A stretch of 64,000 nucleotides of DNA. Source: Tsukamurella pulmonis. Its GTDB lineage: Bacteria > Actinomycetota > Actinomycetes > Mycobacteriales > Mycobacteriaceae. Made by a program: the position numbers and the translations under genes. Below the pieces are notes generated by a model. That model saw nothing but the letters and a program-made list of their open reading frames with translations. It ran no database searches and was not told the origin of the DNA. Shown here piece after piece: positions 1-9,083 of this stretch (positions are counted from its first letter, which is position 1; every line of letters begins with the position of its first letter). The stretch covers positions 868,001 through 932,000 of the forward strand of contig NZ_FNLF01000002.1 in assembly GCF_900103175.1 (NCBI RefSeq). Direction: 5' to 3'.

Positions 1-2248
1 GGCCGGCGACGTACATCTCACCGATCCGTCCGGGCGGCACCGGCTCCCGGTTCTCGTCGAGGACGTAGGCGCGCAGATCGGCGAGGGGCCGGCCGATGAT
101 CGACGCCGGGGAGTCGGACTCCCGGAGCACGTGCTCGGTCACGTGCACCGTGGTCTCGGTGATGCCGTACATGTTCACCAAGGCGGGCCCGGTGCCGGTG
201 ACATGATCACCGAACCGGTCGAACCACGGCCGCAGCCGCGCGGGCTCGAGGCGCTCGCCACCGAAGACGATGTGCCGCAACTTCTCCGCGGCGGCGGCGG
301 ACAGCTCGTGCTGCAGCGCGTAGAACGCGGCGGGCGTCTGGTTCAGCACGGTGACCCCGTGCCGCTCGATCAGTTCCGCGACCCGGGCGGGATCGGTGAC
401 GTCCTCGCGGGTGGGTGTCACGACGGCGCCGCCGTGCAGCAGCGCGCCCCACAGCTCCCACACCGCGAAGTCGAAGGCGTAGGAGTGGAACATGATCCAC
501 CGGTCCGCGGGGCCGAATCGCAGGGCGGTCGCGGTGAACAGGCGGAGCACGTGCTGGTGCCCGATGGGCACGCCCTTGGGCGTGCCCGTGGATCCGGAGG
601 TGTAGATCACGTAGGCGGTGCCGTGCGGCACCCGCGCGGCGTCCGGGTTCGGGGCCAGCGCATCGACGGCACCGTCCGCGCGGACCACGGCGGTCGGCCC
701 GGCGTCCGCGACGATGAAGTCCGCTCGCGCGGAGGGGGTTCCGGGGTCGACGGGCAGGTAGGCGGCCCCCGTCCGGAGGACGCCGAGTACCGCGGTGGCC
801 ACCTCGGGGCCGCGGGGAACGGAGATCTGCACGAGGTCGCCCGCCGCGACACCGGCCTCCCGCAGGCGGTCGGCGAGCTCCTCGGACGCGGCGCGCAGGT
901 CCGCGTAGGTGAGGGCGGCACCGTCGGGGGAGAGGACGGCGGGCGCGTCCGGAGTCTCCTCGGCCCGGGCGTCGAAGGCCTGCACCAGGGTCCGCTCGCC
1001 GGTAGCGGCGGCCCAGGCCCGCGCGTCGGCGGCCGTGAACCAGTCGATCTCGGCGGCGGGCGCGTCCGGTGCGGCGAAGAACGCCGCCGTGAACGCCGCG
1101 AGCCGGTCGGCGTGCCCGGCGATCTCGGCGGCGGTGTGCAGGTCCGGGTTCGCGGCGAGGTCGATCCGCAGGCGCGGCCCCGCGTCGGTCTGCAGCGATT
1201 CGACGGTGATCGAGACGTCGGCGATCGGGCCCGCGGCGAGTACCTCGAAGTCGGAGGGGCCGCCGGGGATCGGGAGGTTCGAGGCGAAGGGCTTGACGTT
1301 GACGAGCACGCCGGCGCCGGTGCGGTGATGCTCGCCGGCGGCGACGGCGCGCAGGCCGCTCTCCGCCGCGGCGGCCAGCTCGGCCGGGGTCGTCTCCGGC
1401 TCGACGGTGAGCGGCAACGCGGCGATCCAGGCCGCCGAGAGCGGCGAATTCATGCTCGCGGACGCCCGGCCCAGGACGGGAACGCCGACGCGCACGTCGG
1501 TCGTGCCCGTCAGGCGCGCGGTGTACGCGGCGACGGCGGCGACGGTCCACGGGGCCCAGGGGGTGGGTACCGTCCCCGCGTCGACGGTGCGCACGGCGTG
1601 CAGCGGGCCCGGCGTCGCGGGGGCCTCGCCCTCGGACCAGCGGGTCAGGGGGCGGACAGCGGGGTCGTTCCCCGGTCCGTCGGCGGGCTCGGGGGCGGGC
1701 AGCGACTCCGGGGTGATCAGCCGGGACGCGGGCGGTTCGGTTCCCTCCGCGAGGGCGGCGTAGATCCGGCCGATCCGCCGCCGGAGCAGGGCGTAGCCGT
1801 AGCCGTCCAGGATCAGGTGGTGCGCCCACAGGCACCAGCCGATGCGCGGCCCGTCCTCGTGCGCGATGCGCACGACCAGGGCGCCCACCGTCCGGTCGCG
1901 CACCGGGTCGATCGTCCGGTGCGCCGCGCGCCGGAAGAGGCGGCGGGCGGCGTCGACGTCCCCGACGTCGGCGCGCTCGATCACCGGCGTGGCCGTGGGA
2001 TCGCTGATCCGCCGCGGCACGCCGTGCTCCTCGACGAAGCGCACGCGCGCCAGCCCCGACTCCACGAGCGCCCGCCGGGTGGCCTCGGCCAGCAGGTCCG
2101 GATCGGCGTGATCGCCCAGGTAGGCGGCCTCGGCGGTGGTGTAGGCCGCGGGGTGTGCGGCGGCGTGGTGGCCCAGCCAGAGGTCGTGGGCGGCCTCGGT
2201 CAGGTTCGTCGACTGCGCGGACCCGGTCCCGGTGTCGATCGTGGAAAT
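1..2248 (-). CDS. Siderophore non-ribosomal peptide synthetase, N-terminal part (C-A), truncated by window edge
   Basis: The visible 749 residues carry a condensation domain followed by an adenylation domain. The condensation motif HHLILDG lies near residues 141-147. Adenylation core motifs are YTSGSTGTPKG (about 549), FDFAVWELWGAL (about 582) and NMYGITETTVHVT (about 690). Reading the specificity positions by eye gives D-F-W-N-V-G-M-V-H, one conservative change from the known threonine code DFWNIGMVHK. No aryl carrier domain precedes the C domain, so the dihydroxybenzoyl starter probably comes from a separate carrier. There is no ATG, GTG or TTG at the right place. The frame is open only back to 2302, and the best start is ATT at 2246-2248 with AAGGGG six bases upstream. 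The gene is divergent from the hydroxylase operon and downstream of an iron box. The 3' end lies outside the window. Confidence 0.9.
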   Translation of the reverse strand, partial: MSTIDTGTGSAQSTNLTEAAHDLWLGHHAAAHPAAYTTAEAAYLGDHADPDLLAEATRRALVESGLARVRFVEEHGVPRRISDPTATPVIERADVGDVDAARRLFRRAAHRTIDPVRDRTVGALVVRIAHEDGPRIGWCLWAHHLILDGYGYALLRRRIGRIYAALAEGTEPPASRLITPESLPAPEPADGPGNDPAVRPLTRWSEGEAPATPGPLHAVRTVDAGTVPTPWAPWTVAAVAAYTARLTGTTDVRVGVPVLGRASASMNSPLSAAWIAALPLTVEPETTPAELAAAAESGLRAVAAGEHHRTGAGVLVNVKPFASNLPIPGGPSDFEVLAAGPIADVSITVESLQTDAGPRLRIDLAANPDLHTAAEIAGHADRLAAFTAAFFAAPDAPAAEIDWFTAADARAWAAATGERTLVQAFDARAEETPDAPAVLSPDGAALTYADLRAASEELADRLREAGVAAGDLVQISVPRGPEVATAVLGVLRTGAAYLPVDPGTPSARADFIVADAGPTAVVRADGAVDALAPNPDAARVPHGTAYVIYTSGSTGTPKGVPIGHQHVLRLFTATALRFGPADRWIMFHSYAFDFAVWELWGALLHGGAVVTPTREDVTDPARVAELIERHGVTVLNQTPAAFYALQHELSAAAAEKLRHIVFGGERLEPARLRPWFDRFGDHVTGTGPALVNMYGITETTVHVTEHVLRESDSPASIIGRPLADLRAYVLDENREPVPPGRIGEMYVAG

Positions 2249-2297
2249 GGTGATCCCCTTGTGCTCCGATGGAATGAACGTGGCTCCGTTGTTAGGC

Positions 2298-2316
2298 TTT
2301 GGTTAGGCTAACCGCT
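2298..2316. promoter_or_regulatory. IdeR/DtxR-type iron box, NRPS side
   Basis: The site TTTGGTTAGGCTAACCGCT matches 15 of 19 positions of the actinobacterial iron box TTAGGTTAGGCTAACCTAA, including the whole central GGTTAGGCTAACC. It lies about 50 bp upstream of the NRPS reading frame. A second TTAGGCT half-motif lies immediately to its left (2292-2298). Binding by Fe(II)-loaded IdeR/DtxR would repress the siderophore genes under iron sufficiency. Confidence 0.85.
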
Positions 2317-2407
2317 ATCGAGGATGCTGCCCGATCGGGAGCGCGCCGGGCCATCGCTGTGGTGACTGACACAGTGGATTTCCTCCCAGTGATTGGACTC
2401 CGGTTGC

Positions 2408-2426
2408 ATAGGTGTGCCTATCCTAT
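2408..2426. promoter_or_regulatory. Second iron box over the hydroxylase promoter
   Basis: ATAGGTGTGCCTATCCTAT matches the 19-bp iron box at about 14 positions and contains the perfect inverted repeat ATAGG-TGTG-CCTAT. A -10-like TATCCT (2419-2424) lies inside it, 34 bp before the ATG of the hydroxylase, so a bound repressor would block RNA polymerase directly. It is weaker than the box at 2298-2316. Together they give each divergent arm its own operator. Confidence 0.6.
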
Positions 2427-2458
2427 CCAGAGAGCGATCGAGAAGTGAATGGAGACTC

Positions 2459-3766
2459 ATGGCAGACCAAGAGACCATCGTCGACGTCGTCGGCATCGGG
2501 GCGGGGCCGTCGAACCTCGCGCTCGCCACCGCGATCGATGAGCACAACCGTGCCGGTCGCCCCCGGATCTCCATGGAGATCCTCGAACGCAAGCCGTCCT
2601 TCGCCTGGCATCCGGGCATGCTGCTCGACGGCGCCACCATGCAGGTCGCCTTCCTCAAGGATCTCGCCACGCTCCGGAATCCCCGCAGCCCGTTCAGCTT
2701 TCTGAGCTACCTGGAGGCGCGCGGACGGTTGGTGGACTTCGTCAACCACCAGACCTTCTTCCCCACCCGCGCCGAGTTCACCGACTACCTGCGGTGGGTC
2801 GCGGACAGCGTCGACGCCCGGATCGACTACGGCACCGAGGTGGTGGCGGTCGAGCGGGCCGAGGACGGTGCGGCCGACGGCGCCCGCTGGATCATCGACT
2901 ACTCCGGTCCCGACGGGGCGGGGCGGCTGCGCGCCCGGACCGTCGTCGCCGCCACCGGCCTGCGGGAGCGGTTGCCGGACTGGGCCGCCGAGGGGCCGCG
3001 CCTGTTCCACAACCACCGGCTGCTCGAGCACCTCGGCACCGCGTCCTTCGATCCGCAGGGCGAACACCGCTTCCTCGTGGTCGGCGGCGGCCAGAGCGCC
3101 GCCGAGGTCGTGCAGTACCTGCACCGTGAATTCCCCTCCGCCGTCGTCGAATCCGTGTTCAACTCCTACGGTTTCCAGCCGGCCGACGACAGCCCGTTCG
3201 CCAATCGGGTCTTCGATCCCGACGCCGTCGACGACTTCTTCGACGCGCCCGAGCCCGTGCGCTCGGAGCTGATGCAGCGGCACGCCACCACGAACTACGG
3301 CTGCGTCGACCTGGAGCTGATCAACGAGCTCTACGCCGCCGAGTACCAGGAGAAGGTGACCGGGCGGCGCCGGCTGCGGTTCCGGCCCGCCACCTCCGTC
3401 CGGTCGGCGATCACCGCCGACGACGCGATCACCGTCGCCCTCCACGACCGGCTCGCGGACGCCGAGAGCGTCGAGCGCTACACGGCCGTCGTGTGCGCCA
3501 CCGGATTCCGGTCCACCGGCGTCTCCGAGGTGCTCTCCGGGTGGGGGCTGACCCCCGAACGCACGTCCGTGGCCCGCGACTACCGCCTCCAGCTCGACGG
3601 TGCGCCCGTCCCCGGCCTCTACATCCAGGGCGCGACCGAGGCCACCCACGGCCTCGGCTCCACCCTCCTCTCCAACGTCGCCGTCCGCGCGGGGGAGATC
3701 CTGGACGGCATCGAGCGCGAGTGCTCCGATGCCGATCTCACCGTCACCGCCGCGAAGGGAGCATGA
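2459..3766 (+). CDS. L-ornithine (lysine) N-hydroxylase, SidA/IucD/PvdA/MbtG family
   Basis: This flavin-dependent monooxygenase (435 aa) hydroxylates the side-chain nitrogen of ornithine, or lysine, as the first step of hydroxamate formation. The FAD-binding GxGPSNL motif is at residues 12-18 (GIGAGPSNLALA). The family signature WHPGMLLDGATMQVAFLKDL follows, the NADPH-binding GGGQSAAE is near residue 210, and the C-terminal substrate motif ATEATHGLGSTLLS is near 400. The chosen ATG has GGAGA at the right spacing; the upstream in-frame codon at 2393 overlaps the iron box. The start of the formyltransferase overlaps its stop (ATGA), so ornithine is the more likely substrate. Confidence 0.92.
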   Translation: MADQETIVDVVGIGAGPSNLALATAIDEHNRAGRPRISMEILERKPSFAWHPGMLLDGATMQVAFLKDLATLRNPRSPFSFLSYLEARGRLVDFVNHQTFFPTRAEFTDYLRWVADSVDARIDYGTEVVAVERAEDGAADGARWIIDYSGPDGAGRLRARTVVAATGLRERLPDWAAEGPRLFHNHRLLEHLGTASFDPQGEHRFLVVGGGQSAAEVVQYLHREFPSAVVESVFNSYGFQPADDSPFANRVFDPDAVDDFFDAPEPVRSELMQRHATTNYGCVDLELINELYAAEYQEKVTGRRRLRFRPATSVRSAITADDAITVALHDRLADAESVERYTAVVCATGFRSTGVSEVLSGWGLTPERTSVARDYRLQLDGAPVPGLYIQGATEATHGLGSTLLSNVAVRAGEILDGIERECSDADLTVTAAKGA

Positions 3767-4701
3767 TGCGCGTCGTCACTTTCGGATTCCAGACCTGGGG
3801 TCACCGCACGCTGTCCGCCGTCCTCGACGCCGGGCACGAGGTCGCCCTCGCGGTGACCCACCCCGTCTCGAACAACCCCTACGAGATGATGTGGAACGAC
3901 TCCGTCGAGGAGCTGGCCACCAGCCGCGGCGTGCCCGTGCACCTGGCCAAGAAGCCCGACGAGGCGCTCTACGAGGCCGTCACCGAGGCGCAGCCCGACA
4001 TCATCGTCGCCAACAACTGGCGCACCTGGCTGCCCGAGTCGATCTACTCGATGCCGCGCCTGGGCACCCTGAACATCCACGACTCGCTGCTCCCGCGCTA
4101 CGCCGGGTTCTCCCCACTGATCTGGGCGCTGATCAACGGCGAGACCCACGTGGGCGTCACCGCGCACCTCATGGACGCCGGGCTCGACACCGGCCCGATC
4201 ATCGCGCAGGAGTCCGTCGCGGTGGGGCCCGCCGACCGCACCGTCGACCTGTTCCACCGCACCGTCGACCTGATCGGCCCGCTGGTGACCCGCGCGCTCG
4301 GCGAGCTCGAAGCCGGTACCGCCCAGCCGATCCCGCAGGACCCGGCCGCGGCGACGTACTTCCACAAGCGTTCCGACGCCGACAGCCGGATCGACTGGTC
4401 CTGGCCGGCCGACGCCATCGAGCGCCTCATCCGCGCGCAGTCCGACCCGTACCCGAACGCGCACACCGTGTTCCGGGGTGAGCGGCTCGCGATCACCGCG
4501 GCCTCGGTGTCCGACAAGCGCTACGGCGGCACGCCCGGCCGCGTCTGCGTCCCCGACGGCGAGGGCATCGCCGTCGTCGCCGGACCCGACGCGTGGCGCG
4601 GCGGCAACCCGGCGCTGATCGTGGAGCGCGTCCGCACCGCGGACGGTTCCGAGCACCCCGCGGCGAAGATCCTCGGGGATTCCGGGGCGTATCTCGGCTG
4701 A
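3763..4701 (+). CDS. N5-hydroxyornithine formyltransferase (methionyl-tRNA formyltransferase fold)
   Basis: The 312-aa protein has a formyltransferase domain in about the first 200 residues with the N10-formyl-THF motif [15 protein letters not shown] and the catalytic region [12 protein letters not shown], followed by a Fmt-like C-terminal domain. Its place directly behind the hydroxylase, with an ATGA overlap and GAAGGGAG upstream, argues for formylation of N5-hydroxyornithine to the bidentate ligand fhOrn. CchA of coelichelin and Rft of rhodochelin do this. A housekeeping Fmt role is unlikely in this setting. The start may be 3763 or the second ATG at 3766. Confidence 0.88.
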   Translation: MMRVVTFGFQTWGHRTLSAVLDAGHEVALAVTHPVSNNPYEMMWNDSVEELATSRGVPVHLAKKPDEALYEAVTEAQPDIIVANNWRTWLPESIYSMPRLGTLNIHDSLLPRYAGFSPLIWALINGETHVGVTAHLMDAGLDTGPIIAQESVAVGPADRTVDLFHRTVDLIGPLVTRALGELEAGTAQPIPQDPAAATYFHKRSDADSRIDWSWPADAIERLIRAQSDPYPNAHTVFRGERLAITAASVSDKRYGGTPGRVCVPDGEGIAVVAGPDAWRGGNPALIVERVRTADGSEHPAAKILGDSGAYLG

Positions 4702-4702
4702 C

Positions 4703-6361
4703 ATGGATCAACGACCCCCGCACGGGCCCCGGAGAGCCGACAGCGTCGTCGGCGTCCCGGCGGTCGACGGCGACACCCGCCCCCGCACCCTGCTCTGGCG
4801 GGCGATGACGGCGCACCCGAAGTACATGGTGCCCGCCGTCACGCTGGCGGCGCTGCACCAGCTGGGCGAGATGCTCGTGCCCGTCGTGGTGGGCAAGGCC
4901 ATCGACCAGGGCGTGTCCACCGGCGACGGCGGCGCGCTCCTGCGCTGGATCCTGGTGCTCGGGGTGACCTTCGCGGTGCTCTCGTTCAGTTTCCGCTACG
5001 CCTCGCGGCTCGGCTGGATCGCGATGAACTTCATCGATCACGCGCTGCGCATGCGGATCAGCGACCGCATCCTCGACCCGCACGGGCTCGGCGGGCCGAA
5101 GCGGATGCCGGGCGAGCTGCTCTCCATCTCCTCCGCGGACACGAACGCGGTGGCCCGCAGCAAGGGCGTGCTGATCTACCCGATCGGCAACATGGTGGGC
5201 ATCGTCTTCGCCGCCGTCGTGCTGTTCACCATCTCCTGGCCGCTGGGCGTGGCCACCCTGCTCGGGGCCGTCGTCGTGGTGGTCCTCTCCGACAAGATCG
5301 GCGGGCCGCTCTCGAAGCGGGTCGCCGGGCAGCAGCGCGAGGCCGCCGGCGCGGCCGGCACCGCGGCCGACCTCATGTACGGCGTGCGCGTGGTCAAGGG
5401 CCTCGGCGCCGAGGGCGCCGCCGTCGAGCGCTACCGCCTGCGCTCGCAGCGCGCCCTGGCCGCGACGCTGCAGGCGAACCGCGCCTCCGCGGCGCTCTCG
5501 GGCACCCTCACCGTGGTCGGCGGCTTCTTCGTCGTCGGCATCGCGCTCATCGCCGGGCTGCAGGCCGTGGCCGGCGACATCACCATCGGCCAGCTCATCA
5601 CCGTGATCGGGCTGGCACAGCTCATCACCGAGCCCATCAACTTCATCGGGCGCGTCGCCAGCGTGATGTGGGCGTCGGGCAAGGCCTCGGCCGCCCGCGT
5701 CCTGTCGGTGCTGCAGGCGCCGCCGCTGCTGCCCGACCAGGGCGACGCCGACGTGCCCGCCGGGCCGATCACGCTGCGCCTCGGAGCCGACGAGGTGACC
5801 GTGCCGCAGGGCCGGCTCACCGTGCTCGACGTGGCACCCGAGCACGCCGCGGCCGCCACCGCCGCGCTCGCCCTCGCCGACGTGCCCGAGCCCGGCATCG
5901 CCCGGATCGGCGACGCCGACGTGCGTGCCATCGCCCCCGGCCGGCTGCGGGAATCGGTGCTCGTCGCCCCGCACCTCGGGGACCTGTTCGACGGCACCGT
6001 GCTCGAGAACGTCGAGCTCGGCGGGGACAGTGCGGGGGCCGAGCGCGCGGTCACCGTCGACGCGGCCGTGCTCGCCGCCGGCCTCGACGACCTGATCGCC
6101 GACGACGCCCTCGACAAGGCCGTGGGCGAGGGCGGCACCGCCCTCTCCGGCGGCCAGCGCCAGCGGGTCGCGCTCGCCCGCGCCCTCTACGCCGACCCCG
6201 ACGTCCTGGTACTCGACGACCCCACCACCGCCGTCGACTCGGTCACCGAGGCCGCGGTCGTGCAGCGGGTGCGCCGGCTGCGCGCCGGCCGCACCACCGT
6301 CGTCTTCACCGGATCGCCCGCGTGGCTCGCCGCCGCCCGCGCCGAGGAGGTGCCCGCATGA
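4703..6361 (+). CDS. ABC half-transporter, subunit 1 with degenerate nucleotide-binding domain
   Basis: This 552-aa type IV (exporter-fold) half-transporter has an N-terminal six-helix membrane domain (about residues 35-320) and a C-terminal nucleotide-binding domain. The NBD has no Walker A: the P-loop position reads [17 protein letters not shown] (about 373). It also lacks the Q-loop glutamine (VAPHLGDLF), the H-switch histidine (VVFTGSPAW) and the catalytic glutamate (VLVLDDPTT). Its signature motif LSGGQRQ (about 481) is perfect. It can therefore only complete the ATP site of its partner. The start lies 1 nt after the formyltransferase stop, and the stop overlaps the start of the partner gene. 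The role is siderophore transport, but the direction cannot be read from sequence. Confidence 0.9.
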   Translation: MDQRPPHGPRRADSVVGVPAVDGDTRPRTLLWRAMTAHPKYMVPAVTLAALHQLGEMLVPVVVGKAIDQGVSTGDGGALLRWILVLGVTFAVLSFSFRYASRLGWIAMNFIDHALRMRISDRILDPHGLGGPKRMPGELLSISSADTNAVARSKGVLIYPIGNMVGIVFAAVVLFTISWPLGVATLLGAVVVVVLSDKIGGPLSKRVAGQQREAAGAAGTAADLMYGVRVVKGLGAEGAAVERYRLRSQRALAATLQANRASAALSGTLTVVGGFFVVGIALIAGLQAVAGDITIGQLITVIGLAQLITEPINFIGRVASVMWASGKASAARVLSVLQAPPLLPDQGDADVPAGPITLRLGADEVTVPQGRLTVLDVAPEHAAAATAALALADVPEPGIARIGDADVRAIAPGRLRESVLVAPHLGDLFDGTVLENVELGGDSAGAERAVTVDAAVLAAGLDDLIADDALDKAVGEGGTALSGGQRQRVALARALYADPDVLVLDDPTTAVDSVTEAAVVQRVRRLRAGRTTVVFTGSPAWLAAARAEEVPA

Positions 6362-8217
6362 GCGCCACCGAGACCCGCCGGCCCGAGCAGCTGACCGTCG
6401 CGACCGGCGCGCAGGTGCGCGCCGTCGTCGGCGCGGCGGCCCGCCCGCATCGCGCCCGCTTCCTCGCGGCCTTCGTCCTGCTCGTCGCCGGGGCCGCGGC
6501 CGCGCTGGTCACGCCCCGCCTGCTGGGCGCCTTCGTCGACCTCGTCCGCGACGACCTCGCCATCTTCGGGGCGCACGGCGCCGCCGCCGTCTGGACCTCC
6601 GCGGCGGTGATGCTCGGCGCCACGATCGCCTCCGCCCTGTTCACCGCGTACGGCTTCGTACTCATGGCCGGCGCCGTGGACCGGGTGATCGCGCGGCTGC
6701 GCGAGCGGGTCATCGACAGCGGCATGCACCTGCCGCTCGCGCGCCTCGAACGCGTGGGCCCCGGCGACCTGATCGCCCGCACCACCGACGACGTCACCGT
6801 GCTCACGCAGACCGTCAACGAGACGCTGCCCGCCATCACCGGCGCGGGCTTCGCCGTCGCCGTCACCCTGGTCGGCATGGGCGTGCTCGACTGGCGGTTC
6901 GTCCTCGTCGCCCTCGTGCTGGCGCCCGTGTACTACTTCGCGATCCGCCGCTACCGCCGCCACGCGCCCGCGCAGTACCTCGAGGAGCGCCGCCGCCGCG
7001 GCCGCCGCGCCGCCGAGCTGCTCGCATCGGTCCGCGGCCTGCCGACGGTCCGCGCGTTCGGGCTGCAGGCGGACCGTCGCGCCCGGATCAGCGAGCACTC
7101 CTGGGCCGTGGTCCGGCTCGCCGTGAACATCCGGATCATCAACAACCGGTTGTTCGGGCGGGTCAACTTCGCCGAGTGGCTGGGCATGACTCTGCTGCTG
7201 CTCATCGGATTCCAGCTGGTGCGCGACGAGGCCGTCACCGTCGGCGTGGTCACCGCGGCCACCCTGTACTTCCTGCGCCTGTTCGGGCCGATCGGCCAGC
7301 TGATGCTCGTCGTCGATCCCATCTCCTCGGCGTCCGCCTCGCTGCAGCGCGTGGTGGGCGTCATCGTCGAGAACGAGGGAGCGGCGGCCGTCGGCGGGAC
7401 CGACGCGGGCACCGGCGGCGCCGGGGCGATCGACGTGCGGGGGCTGCACTTCTCCTACGGCGAGCGCGACGTGCTGCACGCGGTGGATCTCGCGGTGCCC
7501 GCGGGCCGCACGGTCGCCGTGGTCGGCGCCTCGGGCGCCGGCAAGTCGACGCTCGCCGCGATCCTCGCGGGCGCCCGCCCGGCGGGCACCGGCACGGTGC
7601 TGCTCGACGGTGCCGACATCGCGGACCTGGACCCGGCGACCCGCGCGCGCCGCATCTGCCTGGTCACCCAGGACGTGCACGTCTTCGCCGGCACCCTCGC
7701 CGACGACCTGCGGCTGGTGGCGCCCGAGGCCACCGACGACGAGCTGCGTGCGGCGCTCGCGACCGCCGGGCTCGATCTCGAACTCGACCGCGAGGTCGGC
7801 GCCCAGGCCGGTGCGCTGACCCCCGTGCAGGCGCAGCAGGTGGCGCTGGCCCGCGTCGCGCTGCTCGATCCGCCGGTGGTGGTCCTCGACGAGGCCACCG
7901 CGGAAGCGGGATCGGCGGGCGCCGCCGAGCTGGAGGAGGCCGCGCACCGGATCACGGGCGGCCGCACCGCCGTGGTCATCGCGCACCGCCTCGCACAGGC
8001 GGCCCGTGCCGACGAGGTGGTGCTCATGGCCGACGGCCGGATCGCCGAGCGGGGCACGCACGCCGAGCTCGTCGCCGCCGGCGGCGCCTACGCCGAGCTG
8101 TGGGCCGCGTGGTCGCGGGGCCGCGACGAGGATGCGCCGTCGAACGATCATGCCGAGGACGCGCAGCCCCGCGCCCTCGACGAGCCGCCGAGCCCAGCGA
8201 GAGGAACCGACGAATGA
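6358..8217 (+). CDS. ABC half-transporter, subunit 2 with active Walker motifs but degenerate signature
   Basis: This 619-aa exporter-fold subunit pairs with the preceding one. It has six predicted membrane helices up to about residue 320. Its NBD keeps Walker A (GASGAGKST, about 389), the Q-loop (LVTQDVHVF), Walker B with glutamate ([12 protein letters not shown], about 507) and the H-switch (VIAHRL), but the LSGGQ signature is replaced by LTPVQAQ (about 486). This is the mirror image of subunit 1, so the heterodimer should have one hydrolytic site. Context (ABC pair followed by a siderophore reductase) resembles mycobacterial IrtAB, an importer with exporter fold. Export is the alternative. 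The tail is acidic and proline-rich. Confidence 0.9.
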   Translation: MSATETRRPEQLTVATGAQVRAVVGAAARPHRARFLAAFVLLVAGAAAALVTPRLLGAFVDLVRDDLAIFGAHGAAAVWTSAAVMLGATIASALFTAYGFVLMAGAVDRVIARLRERVIDSGMHLPLARLERVGPGDLIARTTDDVTVLTQTVNETLPAITGAGFAVAVTLVGMGVLDWRFVLVALVLAPVYYFAIRRYRRHAPAQYLEERRRRGRRAAELLASVRGLPTVRAFGLQADRRARISEHSWAVVRLAVNIRIINNRLFGRVNFAEWLGMTLLLLIGFQLVRDEAVTVGVVTAATLYFLRLFGPIGQLMLVVDPISSASASLQRVVGVIVENEGAAAVGGTDAGTGGAGAIDVRGLHFSYGERDVLHAVDLAVPAGRTVAVVGASGAGKSTLAAILAGARPAGTGTVLLDGADIADLDPATRARRICLVTQDVHVFAGTLADDLRLVAPEATDDELRAALATAGLDLELDREVGAQAGALTPVQAQQVALARVALLDPPVVVLDEATAEAGSAGAAELEEAAHRITGGRTAVVIAHRLAQAARADEVVLMADGRIAERGTHAELVAAGGAYAELWAAWSRGRDEDAPSNDHAEDAQPRALDEPPSPARGTDE

Positions 8218-9083
8218 CCGCACGCACGGACCACCGAGGCCGCCACCGGGAACGCATCGCGGAGGTCCTCGCGGGCGAGGTGGACGGCGCCGACCGCGTC
8301 CCGTACCCGATCGGGCTGCGCGAGCTGCAGGTCGTGCGCACCCGCCGGCTCGGCAGCGCCCTGATCCGCGTGACGCTGGGCGGGGCCGAGCTCGAGGGCT
8401 TCCAGACCCACGCCGCGGACGATCACGTGAAGTTCGTGCTGCCCGGCGAGGACGGCGTGCTGACCCTGCCGGAGAAGAACGGCCTGATGCTGCGCTGGCC
8501 GCGCGACCCGCGGCCCACCACCCGCGAGTACACCGTGCGCCGCTACGACGTGCTCGCCGGTGAGCTCGACATCGACATCGCGCTGCACCGCGGCGGCCTC
8601 GGATCGGACTGGGCGGAGGCCGCCGCACCCGGCGACACCGTGCACGTCGCGGGCCCGCCCGGCGGCGTGATCGTGCCGCCCCTCTACAGCCGCTACCTGC
8701 TCGTCGGCGACATCACCGCACTGCCCGCGATCGACCGCTGGCTCGAGGAGCTGCCGCGCGACGCCCGCGGCTGGGCCCTCATCGAGGTGGCCGACGCGCA
8801 GGAGCAGATCGAGCTCGATCCGCCGCCCGGCGTCGAGGTCCGCTGGTGCCACCGCGGCGCCGCCGCGCCCGGCACGTCGGACGTGCTGGAGCGGGCCGTC
8901 GCCGACCTGCCGCAGGCCGTGCCCGACGGTGAGCGCTGGTACGCCTGGCTCGCGGGCGAGGCGGGCTCGCTCAAGCCGCTGCGCCGCTGGCTCGCGAGCA
9001 CCTGGAAGCCCGCCGCGCGGGACTGCGACATCACCGGCTACTGGAAGCTCGGCATCGCCGACTTCGACGAGGACGATCACTGA
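8214..9083 (+). CDS. Siderophore-interacting protein (FAD-dependent ferric-siderophore reductase)
   Basis: The 289-aa protein belongs to the ViuB/SIP family, which uses FAD and NAD(P)H to reduce and release iron from ferric siderophores. The FAD-binding motif RPTTREYTVRRYD lies near residues 102-114. LHRGGLGSDWAEAAAPGDTV and the Gly-rich VAGPPGG follow, then the C-terminal SIP domain with WYAWLAGEAGSLKPLRRWL. It overlaps the ABC subunit 2 stop by 4 nt and has GAGAGGAA upstream. In mycobacteria the same domain is fused to the N-terminus of IrtA; here it is a separate, translationally coupled gene. Confidence 0.93.
   Translation: MTARTDHRGRHRERIAEVLAGEVDGADRVPYPIGLRELQVVRTRRLGSALIRVTLGGAELEGFQTHAADDHVKFVLPGEDGVLTLPEKNGLMLRWPRDPRPTTREYTVRRYDVLAGELDIDIALHRGGLGSDWAEAAAPGDTVHVAGPPGGVIVPPLYSRYLLVGDITALPAIDRWLEELPRDARGWALIEVADAQEQIELDPPPGVEVRWCHRGAAAPGTSDVLERAVADLPQAVPDGERWYAWLAGEAGSLKPLRRWLASTWKPAARDCDITGYWKLGIADFDEDDH

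Noticed and set aside
131-2311. Long plus-strand open frame of 726 codons opposite the NRPS
   Set aside because: Gly/Arg/Val-rich with no domain; it is the antisense shadow of a GC-rich gene whose minus-strand frame shows clear C and A domain motifs.
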